A stretch of 21,391 nucleotides of DNA from a virus. The notes below the pieces were generated by a model. It searched no databases and was not told where the DNA came from. It saw nothing but the letters and a program-made list of their open reading frames with translations. Positions 7,041 to 13,399 of this stretch are shown here, in pieces. The DNA lies in IMG/VR virus record IMGVR_UViG_3300027734_000349, positions 1 through 21,391 of that record; one strand, given 5' to 3'. A program made the position numbers and the translations under genes. The number at the start of each line of letters is the position of its first letter. Position 1 is the stretch's first letter.

Positions 7041-7204
7041 TTGAACACCGTTGCTACAAGCATGGACGCACCCACGACAAAGATCACCCACACGATCAAT
7101 CCTTTGATTTGCTTCACAAACTGCGCGTAATCGCTAGGCTCGGGCTCGTCGTACTCCCAGTCCTTTTGCTTGCGCTCCATGTATGCTTTGTCTGCTTCGT
7201 TCAT
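7037..7204 (-). CDS. Small single-pass membrane protein
   Basis: 55-residue protein with a charged N-terminal half (MNEADKAYMERKQKDWEYDE) and a C-terminal transmembrane helix, residues about 36-53 (GLIVWVIFVVGASMLVATV), ending in FK. This is a tail-anchored layout with the N-terminus probably cytoplasmic. AAGGAG precedes the ATG with a 9-base gap, and the ATG overlaps the upstream stop (ATGA). The frame is open upstream to 7261, but that lies inside the neighbouring gene. It may act at the inner membrane, for example in superinfection exclusion, but nothing in the sequence proves this. Confidence 0.65.
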   Translation of the reverse strand: MNEADKAYMERKQKDWEYDEPEPSDYAQFVKQIKGLIVWVIFVVGASMLVATVFK

Positions 7205-7428
7205 TTGCTGCGCTCCTTGAGCATTGCGTCTGCCATCTTGTATGAGGCTGCGGCAACCCAATTCCAGCCAGAACCGTGGATATCGTCTTCGTAATCAACT
7301 CCAGTAGCAAGCAGCCCCTGCATAGCCAATTCAGCAAAGTGGTCGCGCAGCGTCATGTCCTTTGCGTAGCCGCCTGTCTTGACCATCCAGTCGGTGTAGT
7401 CTTGTGCTATCTCTACGTTGTCTTTCAT
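7201..7428 (-). CDS. Small protein, unknown function
   Basis: 75-residue soluble-looking protein, MKDNVEIAQDYTDWMVKTGG onward, with a helical middle (DHFAELAMQGLLATGVDYED) and an Ala-rich C-terminal helix ending MLKERSK. The ATG has AAGGAG about 8 bases upstream and overlaps the previous stop by ATGA. It is one link of the coupled chain of small early genes. I do not recognise the family. Confidence 0.65.
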   Translation of the reverse strand: MKDNVEIAQDYTDWMVKTGGYAKDMTLRDHFAELAMQGLLATGVDYEDDIHGSGWNWVAAASYKMADAMLKERSK

Positions 7429-7619
7429 TGCTTGTACTCCTTCATGCGTTCGTTAAGACGTTCAATGCGAGCTAGGCTGAGTTTGAGGCAAGCCTCTGCG
7501 TACTCGGTGGCGTTCTCTGACTCAAGCCTTTCGAGATGCGCTTGGGCCAAAGAATGCGTAATGACTTCCAAGGGGGTCAAGTCACGCCAGTAGTCTCTAA
7601 AAAATTTTAAGAATTTCAT
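7425..7619 (-). CDS. Small conserved-looking phage protein (YWRDLTPLEV type)
   Basis: 64-residue protein beginning MKFLKFFRDYWRDLTPLEV and continuing as one or two amphipathic helices with heptad-like Leu/Ala spacing (LAQAHLERLESENATEYAEA, then KLSLARIERLNERM). The YWRDLTPLEV start followed by a coiled-coil region recurs in small phage early proteins; function unknown. The ATG overlaps the upstream stop (ATGA), with GGAAG some 12 bases upstream. Confidence 0.7.
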   Translation of the reverse strand: MKFLKFFRDYWRDLTPLEVITHSLAQAHLERLESENATEYAEACLKLSLARIERLNERMKEYKQ

Positions 7620-7807
7620 GGTAATTTAGCTTCCTTTAGTATTTCCATTCTCTCCCGCGCAACGCGCAGGGTGTTGTACCGCTGGTGCAAACGCTCCAGC
7701 ACTGATACTCTTTGAAACGTCTTGCGTTCGTTGTTTAGTAGGCCCAGCACTTCTTCTTCAGACAGCGTGGGCAGACGGTCATTTAGACCTCGCCAAGTGT
7801 TTTTCAA
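7616..7807 (-). CDS. Small helical phage protein, TTG start
   Basis: 63-residue protein with a DRLPTLSEEEVLGLLNNE segment and then RVSVLERLHQRYNTLRVARE, two helices typical of a small phage early protein I have seen in this setting; function unknown. No ATG is available near the N-terminus. The TTG at 7807 has GGAG 7 bases upstream, so a TTG start is likely. Its 5' part overlaps the preceding 50-residue gene by 29 bases, and its stop overlaps the next ATG. Confidence 0.65.
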   Translation of the reverse strand: MKNTWRGLNDRLPTLSEEEVLGLLNNERKTFQRVSVLERLHQRYNTLRVARERMEILKEAKLP

Positions 7808-7931
7808 TTCGTGTCTCCAGTTTAGCTATCAGGTTGACGCAGCGGTCATACGCTCGGTAGGCGATGGTCAGTTGGCGTGACCGTAGTTTGAGTTCGGCCT
7901 TGGCCGCTTTAAGTTGTGCTTTTAGTAGCAT
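7779..7931 (-). CDS. Small basic coiled-coil protein
   Basis: 50-residue, lysine- and arginine-rich helical protein (MLLKAQLKAAKAELKLRSRQ, continuing to ETRIEKHLARSK). The regular Leu/Ile spacing suggests a coiled coil. The ATG lies inside the last codons of the helicase gene and follows GGAGG at 5 bases, so it is probably translated by coupling to the helicase. It overlaps the next gene by 29 bases. Possible nucleic-acid or helicase partner, by position and charge only. Confidence 0.6.
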   Translation of the reverse strand: MLLKAQLKAAKAELKLRSRQLTIAYRAYDRCVNLIAKLETRIEKHLARSK

Positions 7932-9232
7932 AGTTCCTCCATTGCAATATCAGAAATAGCGCGCTTGTTGTGTAGCGCCGCCCAGATGCGTTCGTCCACG
8001 GTCTTGTTGGTCAGCATGACGTAGCACCACACGTCGTGGCGCTGACCGCTGCGGTGCAGCCGCCCTACGGTCTGCTCATACAGTTCGAGCGACCAAGGCA
8101 AGGACAGAAAGACAATCCGGCAGCCGCCATGCTGCAAGTTGAGCCCGTGGCCAGCCGACTTGGGATGCACCAGCAGTAGTTCGATGGTGCCAGCGTTCCA
8201 TCGTTCAATAGCACGGTCGTCGTCCAGCGTCTGGGCGTGCGGGTAGCGCCGCTTGAGTTCGGCCAGTTCCTCTTGGTAGTTGTAGACAATAAGTGTGTTG
8301 GCACGTTGGTTCTCCTCCAGCAACTCGTGCAGCCGGTCAAACTTGGCCGTGTCGTACCACACTGGCGTCTGCACCGTGATCCACTTGCTGGGCACGTCTG
8401 AGGGCGTCTGTACGGTGTCGTACACAAACCCGCTGGCAAGCTGCTGCAACTTGCCGGTGACCACGGCAGCGTTGACGGCGGTGATGTCCTCCAGCTTAAA
8501 ATCTTTTTTCATGGTGTCGTAAGGCTTGCGATTGTTTAAGTCGCAGCGCACCTCCACTGTGTGCAGCGGGGGCAGCTTGTCGCTGTACTCGCCCGCGTCC
8601 AAGACAAACGTCGCGGGCTTGATGACCGCCATGACTTTTTCCAGGCTGCCTTTGCGCGGCGACCACTCACCAAAGTCGGGGTTGATTAGCACGAAATACT
8701 GTTGCATGAACGCCCCCTTAGAGCGCCCCAGCAGCGCCTGGTCAACGATCTTGCACTGGCCAAACACATCCTCCAAGCCGTTGCTGGTGAACGAGCCGGT
8801 CAGCCCCCAGCGGATGCCAATGGGCGTCAGGAATTTGAGCAGGTCTTTGAACCGCTTGCCGCTGGGGTTCTTCAAGCGCGTCAGTTCGTCGAACACCACC
8901 GCGTCAAAGCGCCCTTGCGGCAAGTTCTCGTAGTTGGTCACCACCACCTGGGCGTCAGACGCAAAGGCAACGGCCCGCTGCTTGGCCGTGCCCACGGCAG
9001 CGGCCAGCGTGATGTTGGGCGCCCACTTGGGCTGCTCGGTCGGCCAGACGCTGGCGGCCACGCGCTTGGGCGCCAGCACGAGGAAGCGCTTGGCGTGGCC
9101 AGCCAGCAGCATATCCTGCATGGCTGTCAACGTGATGGCCGTCTTGCCCGCGCCGACGGGGGCAAGAATCATCGCCCTGTCGCGCTCGAACAGGAAGTCA
9201 GCCGCCTGTTCTTGGTATGGCCGCAAATTCAT
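7922..9232 (-). CDS. SNF2-like superfamily 2 DNA helicase/translocase
   Basis: 436-residue protein with a complete set of SF2 motifs: Walker A APVGAGKT (24-31), motif Ia around VLAPKRVAASVW (52-63), a Walker B variant FDELTRLKN (114-122; DELT in place of DEAH), motif III GLTGS (143-147), motif V SAGHGLNLQ (359-367) and motif VI QTVGRLHRSGQ (387-397). The GLNLQ and GRxHRxGQ forms are typical of SNF2-type enzymes. It would use ATP to move along double-stranded DNA. It is much shorter than cellular SNF2 proteins and has no extra domains. It overlaps the upstream VRR-NUC gene by 35 bases; this helicase-nuclease pairing is common in phages and suggests joint action in replication or recombination. 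Confidence 0.9.
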   Translation of the reverse strand: MNLRPYQEQAADFLFERDRAMILAPVGAGKTAITLTAMQDMLLAGHAKRFLVLAPKRVAASVWPTEQPKWAPNITLAAAVGTAKQRAVAFASDAQVVVTNYENLPQGRFDAVVFDELTRLKNPSGKRFKDLLKFLTPIGIRWGLTGSFTSNGLEDVFGQCKIVDQALLGRSKGAFMQQYFVLINPDFGEWSPRKGSLEKVMAVIKPATFVLDAGEYSDKLPPLHTVEVRCDLNNRKPYDTMKKDFKLEDITAVNAAVVTGKLQQLASGFVYDTVQTPSDVPSKWITVQTPVWYDTAKFDRLHELLEENQRANTLIVYNYQEELAELKRRYPHAQTLDDDRAIERWNAGTIELLLVHPKSAGHGLNLQHGGCRIVFLSLPWSLELYEQTVGRLHRSGQRHDVWCYVMLTNKTVDERIWAALHNKRAISDIAMEELCY

Positions 9233-9482
9233 CTATCTGTTCCTTATTCCACAAACACAAATACTTCTGATTCAGCCGGATCATATCCAAAGCAAATTGC
9301 TTTTGAAGTTCTGATAGCCTGCCTTTATCGGTCTTTAATTCCACGAACCAAGTGCTGCCGTCAGGAAAGCACGCTATCCTGTCGGCTACGCCTTTGCGCC
9401 CTGGCGAGGTGAACTTCCACGACCGCCCGCCTACACGGGCTACCGTCCAGACGAAATAATTTTCGATGTCTTTTTCTTTCAT
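9198..9482 (-). CDS. VRR-NUC domain nuclease
   Basis: 94-residue stand-alone nuclease of the VRR-NUC (PD-(D/E)XK-like) family. Visible elements are the N-terminal acidic helix (KEKDIENYFVWTV), SPGRKGVADRI with D34, the catalytic FVELKT with E48 and K50, and GRLSELQ with Q60. Length is typical of the minimal phage form, which can cleave branched or flapped DNA. The start ATG has no Shine-Dalgarno sequence upstream, and the predicted -10 of its promoter ends only 7 bases before the ATG, so it may be translated from a leaderless message. It is the first gene of the leftward operon and overlaps the helicase gene. Confidence 0.88.
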   Translation of the reverse strand: MKEKDIENYFVWTVARVGGRSWKFTSPGRKGVADRIACFPDGSTWFVELKTDKGRLSELQKQFALDMIRLNQKYLCLWNKEQIDEFAAIPRTGG

Positions 9483-9489
9483 GTCAAGA

Positions 9490-9522
9490 AGTTTAGCACA
9501 CTTTTATTTTCTGTGCTACACT
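9490..9522. promoter_or_regulatory. Divergent promoter pair on a 33-bp inverted repeat
   Basis: AGTTTAGCACA (9490-9500) and TGTGCTACACT (9512-9522) are inverted repeats with 10 of 11 bases matching around an 11-bp AT-rich spacer. On the + strand TAGCAC (9494-9499), a 17-bp gap and TACACT (9517-9522) with an upstream TG form a promoter for 9552 onward. On the - strand TAGCAC (9518-9513), a 17-bp gap and TAAACT (9495-9490) form one for the nuclease/helicase operon. The -35 of each overlaps the -10 of the other. The dyad may also be an operator. Confidence 0.6.
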
Positions 9523-9551
9523 GAACGCCTCATCAACTAAAGGAGAGTTCA

Positions 9552-9740
9552 GTGGACGAAGACGAATATAAAATTATCGACGACCTTGTGACGGCCAATC
9601 TTTGGGTTACCACAACCAAAGATGCAATTAAATGGGCTAAAGCAGATCACCGAGATGCAATTAAAAAAGCTGCTCTTGCTAAAGCCGCCTATGAAGATTT
9701 ACTAAAAAAACGTATAGAGGTTCTTAATGCAGCACAGTAA
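9552..9740 (+). CDS. Small charged helical protein, unknown function
   Basis: 62-residue protein that opens with an acidic segment (MDEDEYKIIDDLVTANLWVT) and continues as a Lys/Ala/Asp-rich helix ending KKRIEVLNAAQ. The GTG start at 9552 is supported by AAAGGAG about 6-7 bases upstream and by the promoter 30 bases before it. It overlaps the next gene by 14 bases. It is the first gene of the rightward replication operon. No family is recognised. Confidence 0.65.
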   Translation: MDEDEYKIIDDLVTANLWVTTTKDAIKWAKADHRDAIKKAALAKAAYEDLLKKRIEVLNAAQ

Positions 9741-10854
9741 CATCGTCGGCGGCTCGACCGCCAAGCGCGTAATCAACTGCCCTGGCTCGGTGGCCTTGGT
9801 GGCCAAGATGCCGCCCAAGCCCTCCAGCAAATTCGCAGACGAGGGCACGCTGCTGCACAACGTCATCGCTGAGATCATCATGTCGGACAACCCGCCCGAG
9901 CATTACCTTGGCCACAAGTACGAAGCGCAGGTGCTGACCCAAGAATTGATCGACTACAAACTCAAGCCAGCACTGGCCGCGCTTGATGAGATCGACCCCA
10001 ACAAGGAGATGGAAATTGAAGCTGAAACAAGCGTTAACTTTGGTAACCTGCTTCCTGGCGTATTTGGCTCGACTGACCTTATTGGTCGCATGGGCAATCG
10101 CGCTGTTGTTCTCGATTGGAAGTTTGGCGACGGTGTTGCTGTGGATGTCGAGGAGAACCCGCAACTGATGTTCTACGCTGCGGCTGCTATGCGCACCCCC
10201 GCGTCTGCATGGGCCTTTGAGGGCGCCACCGAGATTGAGATGGTGATCGTGCAGCCGCCCGCCGTGAAGCGCTGGGTGACTACGCCTAAACGCATTGCGG
10301 AGTTTGAGTTGCAGTTGGTGCAGGCCGTCAAGGCGTCTGAGAAACCCGACGCGGCTTTGCGCTCTGGCGAACACTGCCGCTGGTGCGCAGCCAAGCCGGT
10401 GTGCCCACAGATGACTGGCGCAGTTGACCGCGCATTGAAGACAATCATCGACAACCTCGACCCACCGACCATTGCCACCTACCTCAAGAATGCTGATATG
10501 CTGGAGCAGTGGATCACTGACCTGCGCGCCTTGGCGCTCCAATTGCTGGAGTCTGGCGCCAAACTACCTGACTACAAACTGGTCGCCAAGCGAGCGATCC
10601 GTTCATGGACTAGCGAGGACAAGGCCAAGGTCGCCTTGTTTGCGTTTGGTCTCACCGAATCTGAAGTGTTGGAGACGTCCGTGATCTCTCCGGCCAAGGC
10701 TGAGAAGGCGCTCAAAAAGCGCAAGCAAGCCCTGCCGGACGATCTGGTCGTCGCCATCAGTTCAGGTAACACCTTGGCCAGCGTGGATGATCCACGCCCC
10801 GAGGTGATGCTCTTGGGTAAGCAATTAACCGCTGCCCTTTCTAAACTCAACTAA
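9727..10854 (+). CDS. DUF2800 family, Cas4/RecB-like nuclease with likely Fe-S cluster
   Basis: 375-residue protein of the DUF2800 type, related to RecB/Cas4 PD-(D/E)XK exonucleases. Candidate catalytic residues follow the family order: H44 in EGTLLHNVIAE, D117 in GVFGSTDLIG, D130 and K132 in VLDWKFGDG, and Q146 in NPQLMFYA. Four cysteines are placed as in Cas4 and AddB iron-sulfur nucleases: C18 near the N-terminus and C217-x2-C220-x5-C226 (EHCRWCAAKPVCPQ). The C-terminal third is helical and Lys-rich. It would degrade or process DNA ends, probably linked to replication or recombination, as it sits directly upstream of the candidate ssDNA-binding protein and polymerase. GAGG lies 6 bases before the start, within the preceding gene. 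Confidence 0.82.
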   Translation: MQHSNIVGGSTAKRVINCPGSVALVAKMPPKPSSKFADEGTLLHNVIAEIIMSDNPPEHYLGHKYEAQVLTQELIDYKLKPALAALDEIDPNKEMEIEAETSVNFGNLLPGVFGSTDLIGRMGNRAVVLDWKFGDGVAVDVEENPQLMFYAAAAMRTPASAWAFEGATEIEMVIVQPPAVKRWVTTPKRIAEFELQLVQAVKASEKPDAALRSGEHCRWCAAKPVCPQMTGAVDRALKTIIDNLDPPTIATYLKNADMLEQWITDLRALALQLLESGAKLPDYKLVAKRAIRSWTSEDKAKVALFAFGLTESEVLETSVISPAKAEKALKKRKQALPDDLVVAISSGNTLASVDDPRPEVMLLGKQLTAALSKLN

Positions 10855-10862
10855 GGACTATC

Positions 10863-11498
10863 ATGTCAAATATAGTGGCGTTCTCCCAAGCGGGCTTGCC
10901 CGCAGTTTCCACCCTCGCAACTTCCCTGCGTGCAATTCAATCCGATGTCGGCGGCAGCGGTACGGTCATCCTGAAAATGGACAAGACCGGCCACTGGGTG
11001 TTTGGTGCAGACCAAACCGAAGTCGAAGACGACAGCACTTGGGCGGTCAATCCCTTCTCGTTTGTCCACGGCTTTATCGCTTGGGGCGACGGCGAGGTGT
11101 TGGGCGAGAAGATGGTGCCCGTGTCCCAACCCCTGCCGGAGTTGGACGGGGCGCCCCCAGCCGCCAAGAAGGGTTGGGAAACACAGGTAGGCATGAGCCT
11201 GAAATGCTTGACCGGCGAAGACAAGGGCATGGAAGCGCGCTTTACGACCACTTCGGTGGGCGGGAAGAAAGCGGTACAAGCCTTGGCCGTTGCCTTGGCA
11301 GATCAGGTCGAGAAAGACCAAAGCAAGCCCGTGCCAGTGGTGTCCCTCAAGAAGGAACACTATCAGCACAAATCGTATGGCCGGATTTTCACGCCGGTCT
11401 TTGAGGTAGTGCAGTGGCTTTCGTTGGACGGCGATGCCGAGCCGAAAAAGGTTGAAGAAGCCCCCGCAGCGGGTCGTCGTCGTCGCAGTGCGGCCTGA
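10863..11498 (+). CDS. Candidate ssDNA-binding protein of the replication operon
   Basis: 211-residue protein with no catalytic motif. It has a beta-rich pattern (TVILKMDKTGHWVFG, then NPFSFVHGFIAWGDGEVLGE, and later GMEARFTTTSVGGKKAVQAL) and a C-terminal tail that is first acidic, then basic (GRRRRSAA). In phages with DUF2800 and a family A polymerase, the intervening gene often encodes an SSB-like or DUF2815-type protein; the position here is the same, although the sequence does not clearly match that family. The tail is unlike the purely acidic tail of E. coli SSB or T7 gp2.5. The ATG follows AAGGA; its stop overlaps the polymerase start (TGATG). Function is inferred from position. Confidence 0.5.
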   Translation: MSNIVAFSQAGLPAVSTLATSLRAIQSDVGGSGTVILKMDKTGHWVFGADQTEVEDDSTWAVNPFSFVHGFIAWGDGEVLGEKMVPVSQPLPELDGAPPAAKKGWETQVGMSLKCLTGEDKGMEARFTTTSVGGKKAVQALAVALADQVEKDQSKPVPVVSLKKEHYQHKSYGRIFTPVFEVVQWLSLDGDAEPKKVEEAPAAGRRRRSAA

Positions 11499-13399
11499 TG
11501 ACTCTCTGGGTTGACTTTGAGACCCGTAGCGCCTGCGACCTGAAGGTCGCGGGCGTTTACAACTACGCTCAGCACCCGGCTACCGAAGTGCTGTGTATGT
11601 CGTATGCTTTTGACGACGATGAGGTTGAGACATGGCTGCCTGGCCAGCCGTTCCCCGAGCAGGTCGCTACGCACAAAGATGACATCTACGCCCACAACGC
11701 CGCGTTTGAGCGCTTAATTTTTTGGTACGTCTTGCAGATCGACTTTGATCTGGAGCAGTTCGTCTGCACCGCAGCGCAGGCCCGCGCCAACTGTGCGCCT
11801 GGTTCGCTGGAGGACGTTGGCCGCTTTGCTGGCGCGTCCATGAAGAAAGACCACCGGGGCGCCCAACTGATCCGCAAGATGTCGATCCCGCCCTACGAGG
11901 AGTCGCCCGAGTTGACCGCCGAGATGGTGGCCTACTGCGAGCAGGACGTGCGCGCCATGCGGGCGATCAGCGAGGCTATGCGGCCCTTGTCTATCCAAGA
12001 GTTGCAGGACTACCATGTCAACGAGCGCATCAACGACCGAGGCGTGCTGGTGGATGTGGCCCTGTGCCAAGCCGCCGTCAAGTACGCCAGCGCTGAGTTG
12101 GCTGAAATTCAAGAGATCGTCGCCGAGGTGACCGGCGGCGCCATCGCTAGCGTGCGCTCCCCCAAGATGCGCGAGTGGGTGTTGGAGCGCGTTGGCCCCG
12201 AGGCCAAGAAGCTGATGGAGAAGGACGGCAAGTATTCCATTGACAAAACCGTCAGGGCAAACCTGCTGCTGATGGACAACCCTGATGAGGTTCCCCATGA
12301 CGTTCAAGAAGTCATCCAATGCGCCGACGACCTATGGGCGTCCTCGGTTGCGAAGTTCAGCCGCCTTGCGGGTCTGGCAGATGAAGAAGATCGACGAGTT
12401 CGCGGCGCTTTTGTGTTTGCGGGGGGTTCCGCCACAGGCCGTGCATCAAGTTATGGCGCTCAAGTCCACAACTTCACCCGAAAATGTGCTCAATCTCCTG
12501 AAGATGTGCGCTTGGCGATGGTACGCGGCCACGCAATCGTCCCCAGGTACGGAAAGCGCGTCACCGACGTCCTCAAAGGGATGCTCCGTCCTGCACTGAT
12601 ACCAGCCAAGGGTAAATACTTAGTCGTGGCCGATTGGTCGGCGATTGAGGCTAGGGTAAACCCTTGGTTGTCCGGCAGGGGCGACGAGAAGCTGGCCTTG
12701 TTTGCGTCCGGCGAGGACGTGTACAAAGTCAACGCTGCTGCGACGTTTGGTGTGTCTGTAGCGCGTGTCACCAAAGACCAGCGCCAGATCGGCAAGGTGC
12801 AGGAGTTGGCCTGCGGCTTCGCGGGCGGCGTGGGCGCCTTCGCTGCGATGGGCCGCGCCTACGGCATCCTGCTGCCGGAGTCGGACGCCCGCCGGATGGT
12901 AGACGCATGGCGTAGGGCAAACCCTTGGTCGGTGCCCTACTGGCAAGACCTAGAATCTGCCTACACCCGAGCGATGCGTAACAAGGGCAAAGAGTTCAGC
13001 GCCGGTCGGGTGACCTATATGTTTGACGGCCTGCACCTGTGGTACATCCTGCCATCGGGTCGCGTCCTTTGCTATCCCTACGCACGACTGGAAACCGAAG
13101 GTGTGACCTACGCCAAAGCCGCTTGGAAACCCGCCGCTGACGCCAAGGAGTGGCCACGCGCCCGCCTGTGGAAGGGGCTGGCCTGCGAGAACATCACCCA
13201 GGCCGTGGCCAATGACCTGCTGCGCCATTCGCTGCGCCAGCTTGACGACGTGGTGCTGCACGTCCACGACGAGATCGTGATCGAAACCAGTACGCCCAAC
13301 CCCGACGCCTTGCGCTCGGTCATGTGTACCCCGCCCGACTGGGCCAAGGGTTTACCCCTAGATGCCGAAGTATCAATCATGGAAAGGTATGGAAAATGA
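11498..13399 (+). CDS. Family A DNA polymerase with 3'-5' exonuclease
   Basis: 633-residue replicative polymerase. The N-terminal proofreading exonuclease shows Exo I as DFETR (D6, E8), Exo II around HNAAFE (66-71) and Exo III as Y146-x3-D150. The polymerase domain has motif A VVADWSAIEAR (376-386, D379), motif B beginning R429-x3-K433 in RQIGKVQELACGFAGG, and motif C LHVHDEIVIE (587-596, D591). There is no 5'-3' exonuclease domain, as is usual in phages. The length fits compact phage PolA enzymes. It overlaps both neighbours by a few bases (TGATG and ATGA), so polymerase, upstream candidate SSB and downstream primase-helicase should be made together. Exo II has Glu where Asp is more common in this family, which does not rule out activity. 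Confidence 0.93.
   Translation: MTLWVDFETRSACDLKVAGVYNYAQHPATEVLCMSYAFDDDEVETWLPGQPFPEQVATHKDDIYAHNAAFERLIFWYVLQIDFDLEQFVCTAAQARANCAPGSLEDVGRFAGASMKKDHRGAQLIRKMSIPPYEESPELTAEMVAYCEQDVRAMRAISEAMRPLSIQELQDYHVNERINDRGVLVDVALCQAAVKYASAELAEIQEIVAEVTGGAIASVRSPKMREWVLERVGPEAKKLMEKDGKYSIDKTVRANLLLMDNPDEVPHDVQEVIQCADDLWASSVAKFSRLAGLADEEDRRVRGAFVFAGGSATGRASSYGAQVHNFTRKCAQSPEDVRLAMVRGHAIVPRYGKRVTDVLKGMLRPALIPAKGKYLVVADWSAIEARVNPWLSGRGDEKLALFASGEDVYKVNAAATFGVSVARVTKDQRQIGKVQELACGFAGGVGAFAAMGRAYGILLPESDARRMVDAWRRANPWSVPYWQDLESAYTRAMRNKGKEFSAGRVTYMFDGLHLWYILPSGRVLCYPYARLETEGVTYAKAAWKPAADAKEWPRARLWKGLACENITQAVANDLLRHSLRQLDDVVLHVHDEIVIETSTPNPDALRSVMCTPPDWAKGLPLDAEVSIMERYGK

Noticed and set aside
8702-9412. 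Long open frame on the + strand (236 codons) opposite the helicase gene
   Set aside because: It is an antisense shadow of the well-supported helicase and VRR-NUC genes; no ribosome binding site and no recognisable protein pattern.
10010-10150. Short patch in the DUF2800 gene with more A/T at wobble positions
   Set aside because: Too short and too weak by eye to claim recombination; the protein reads through without a break in motifs.
9724-10542. 272-codon open frame on the - strand opposite the DUF2800 gene
   Set aside because: Low-complexity His/Arg/Leu-rich translation typical of antisense of a GC-rich gene; the + strand gene has clear catalytic and cysteine motifs.
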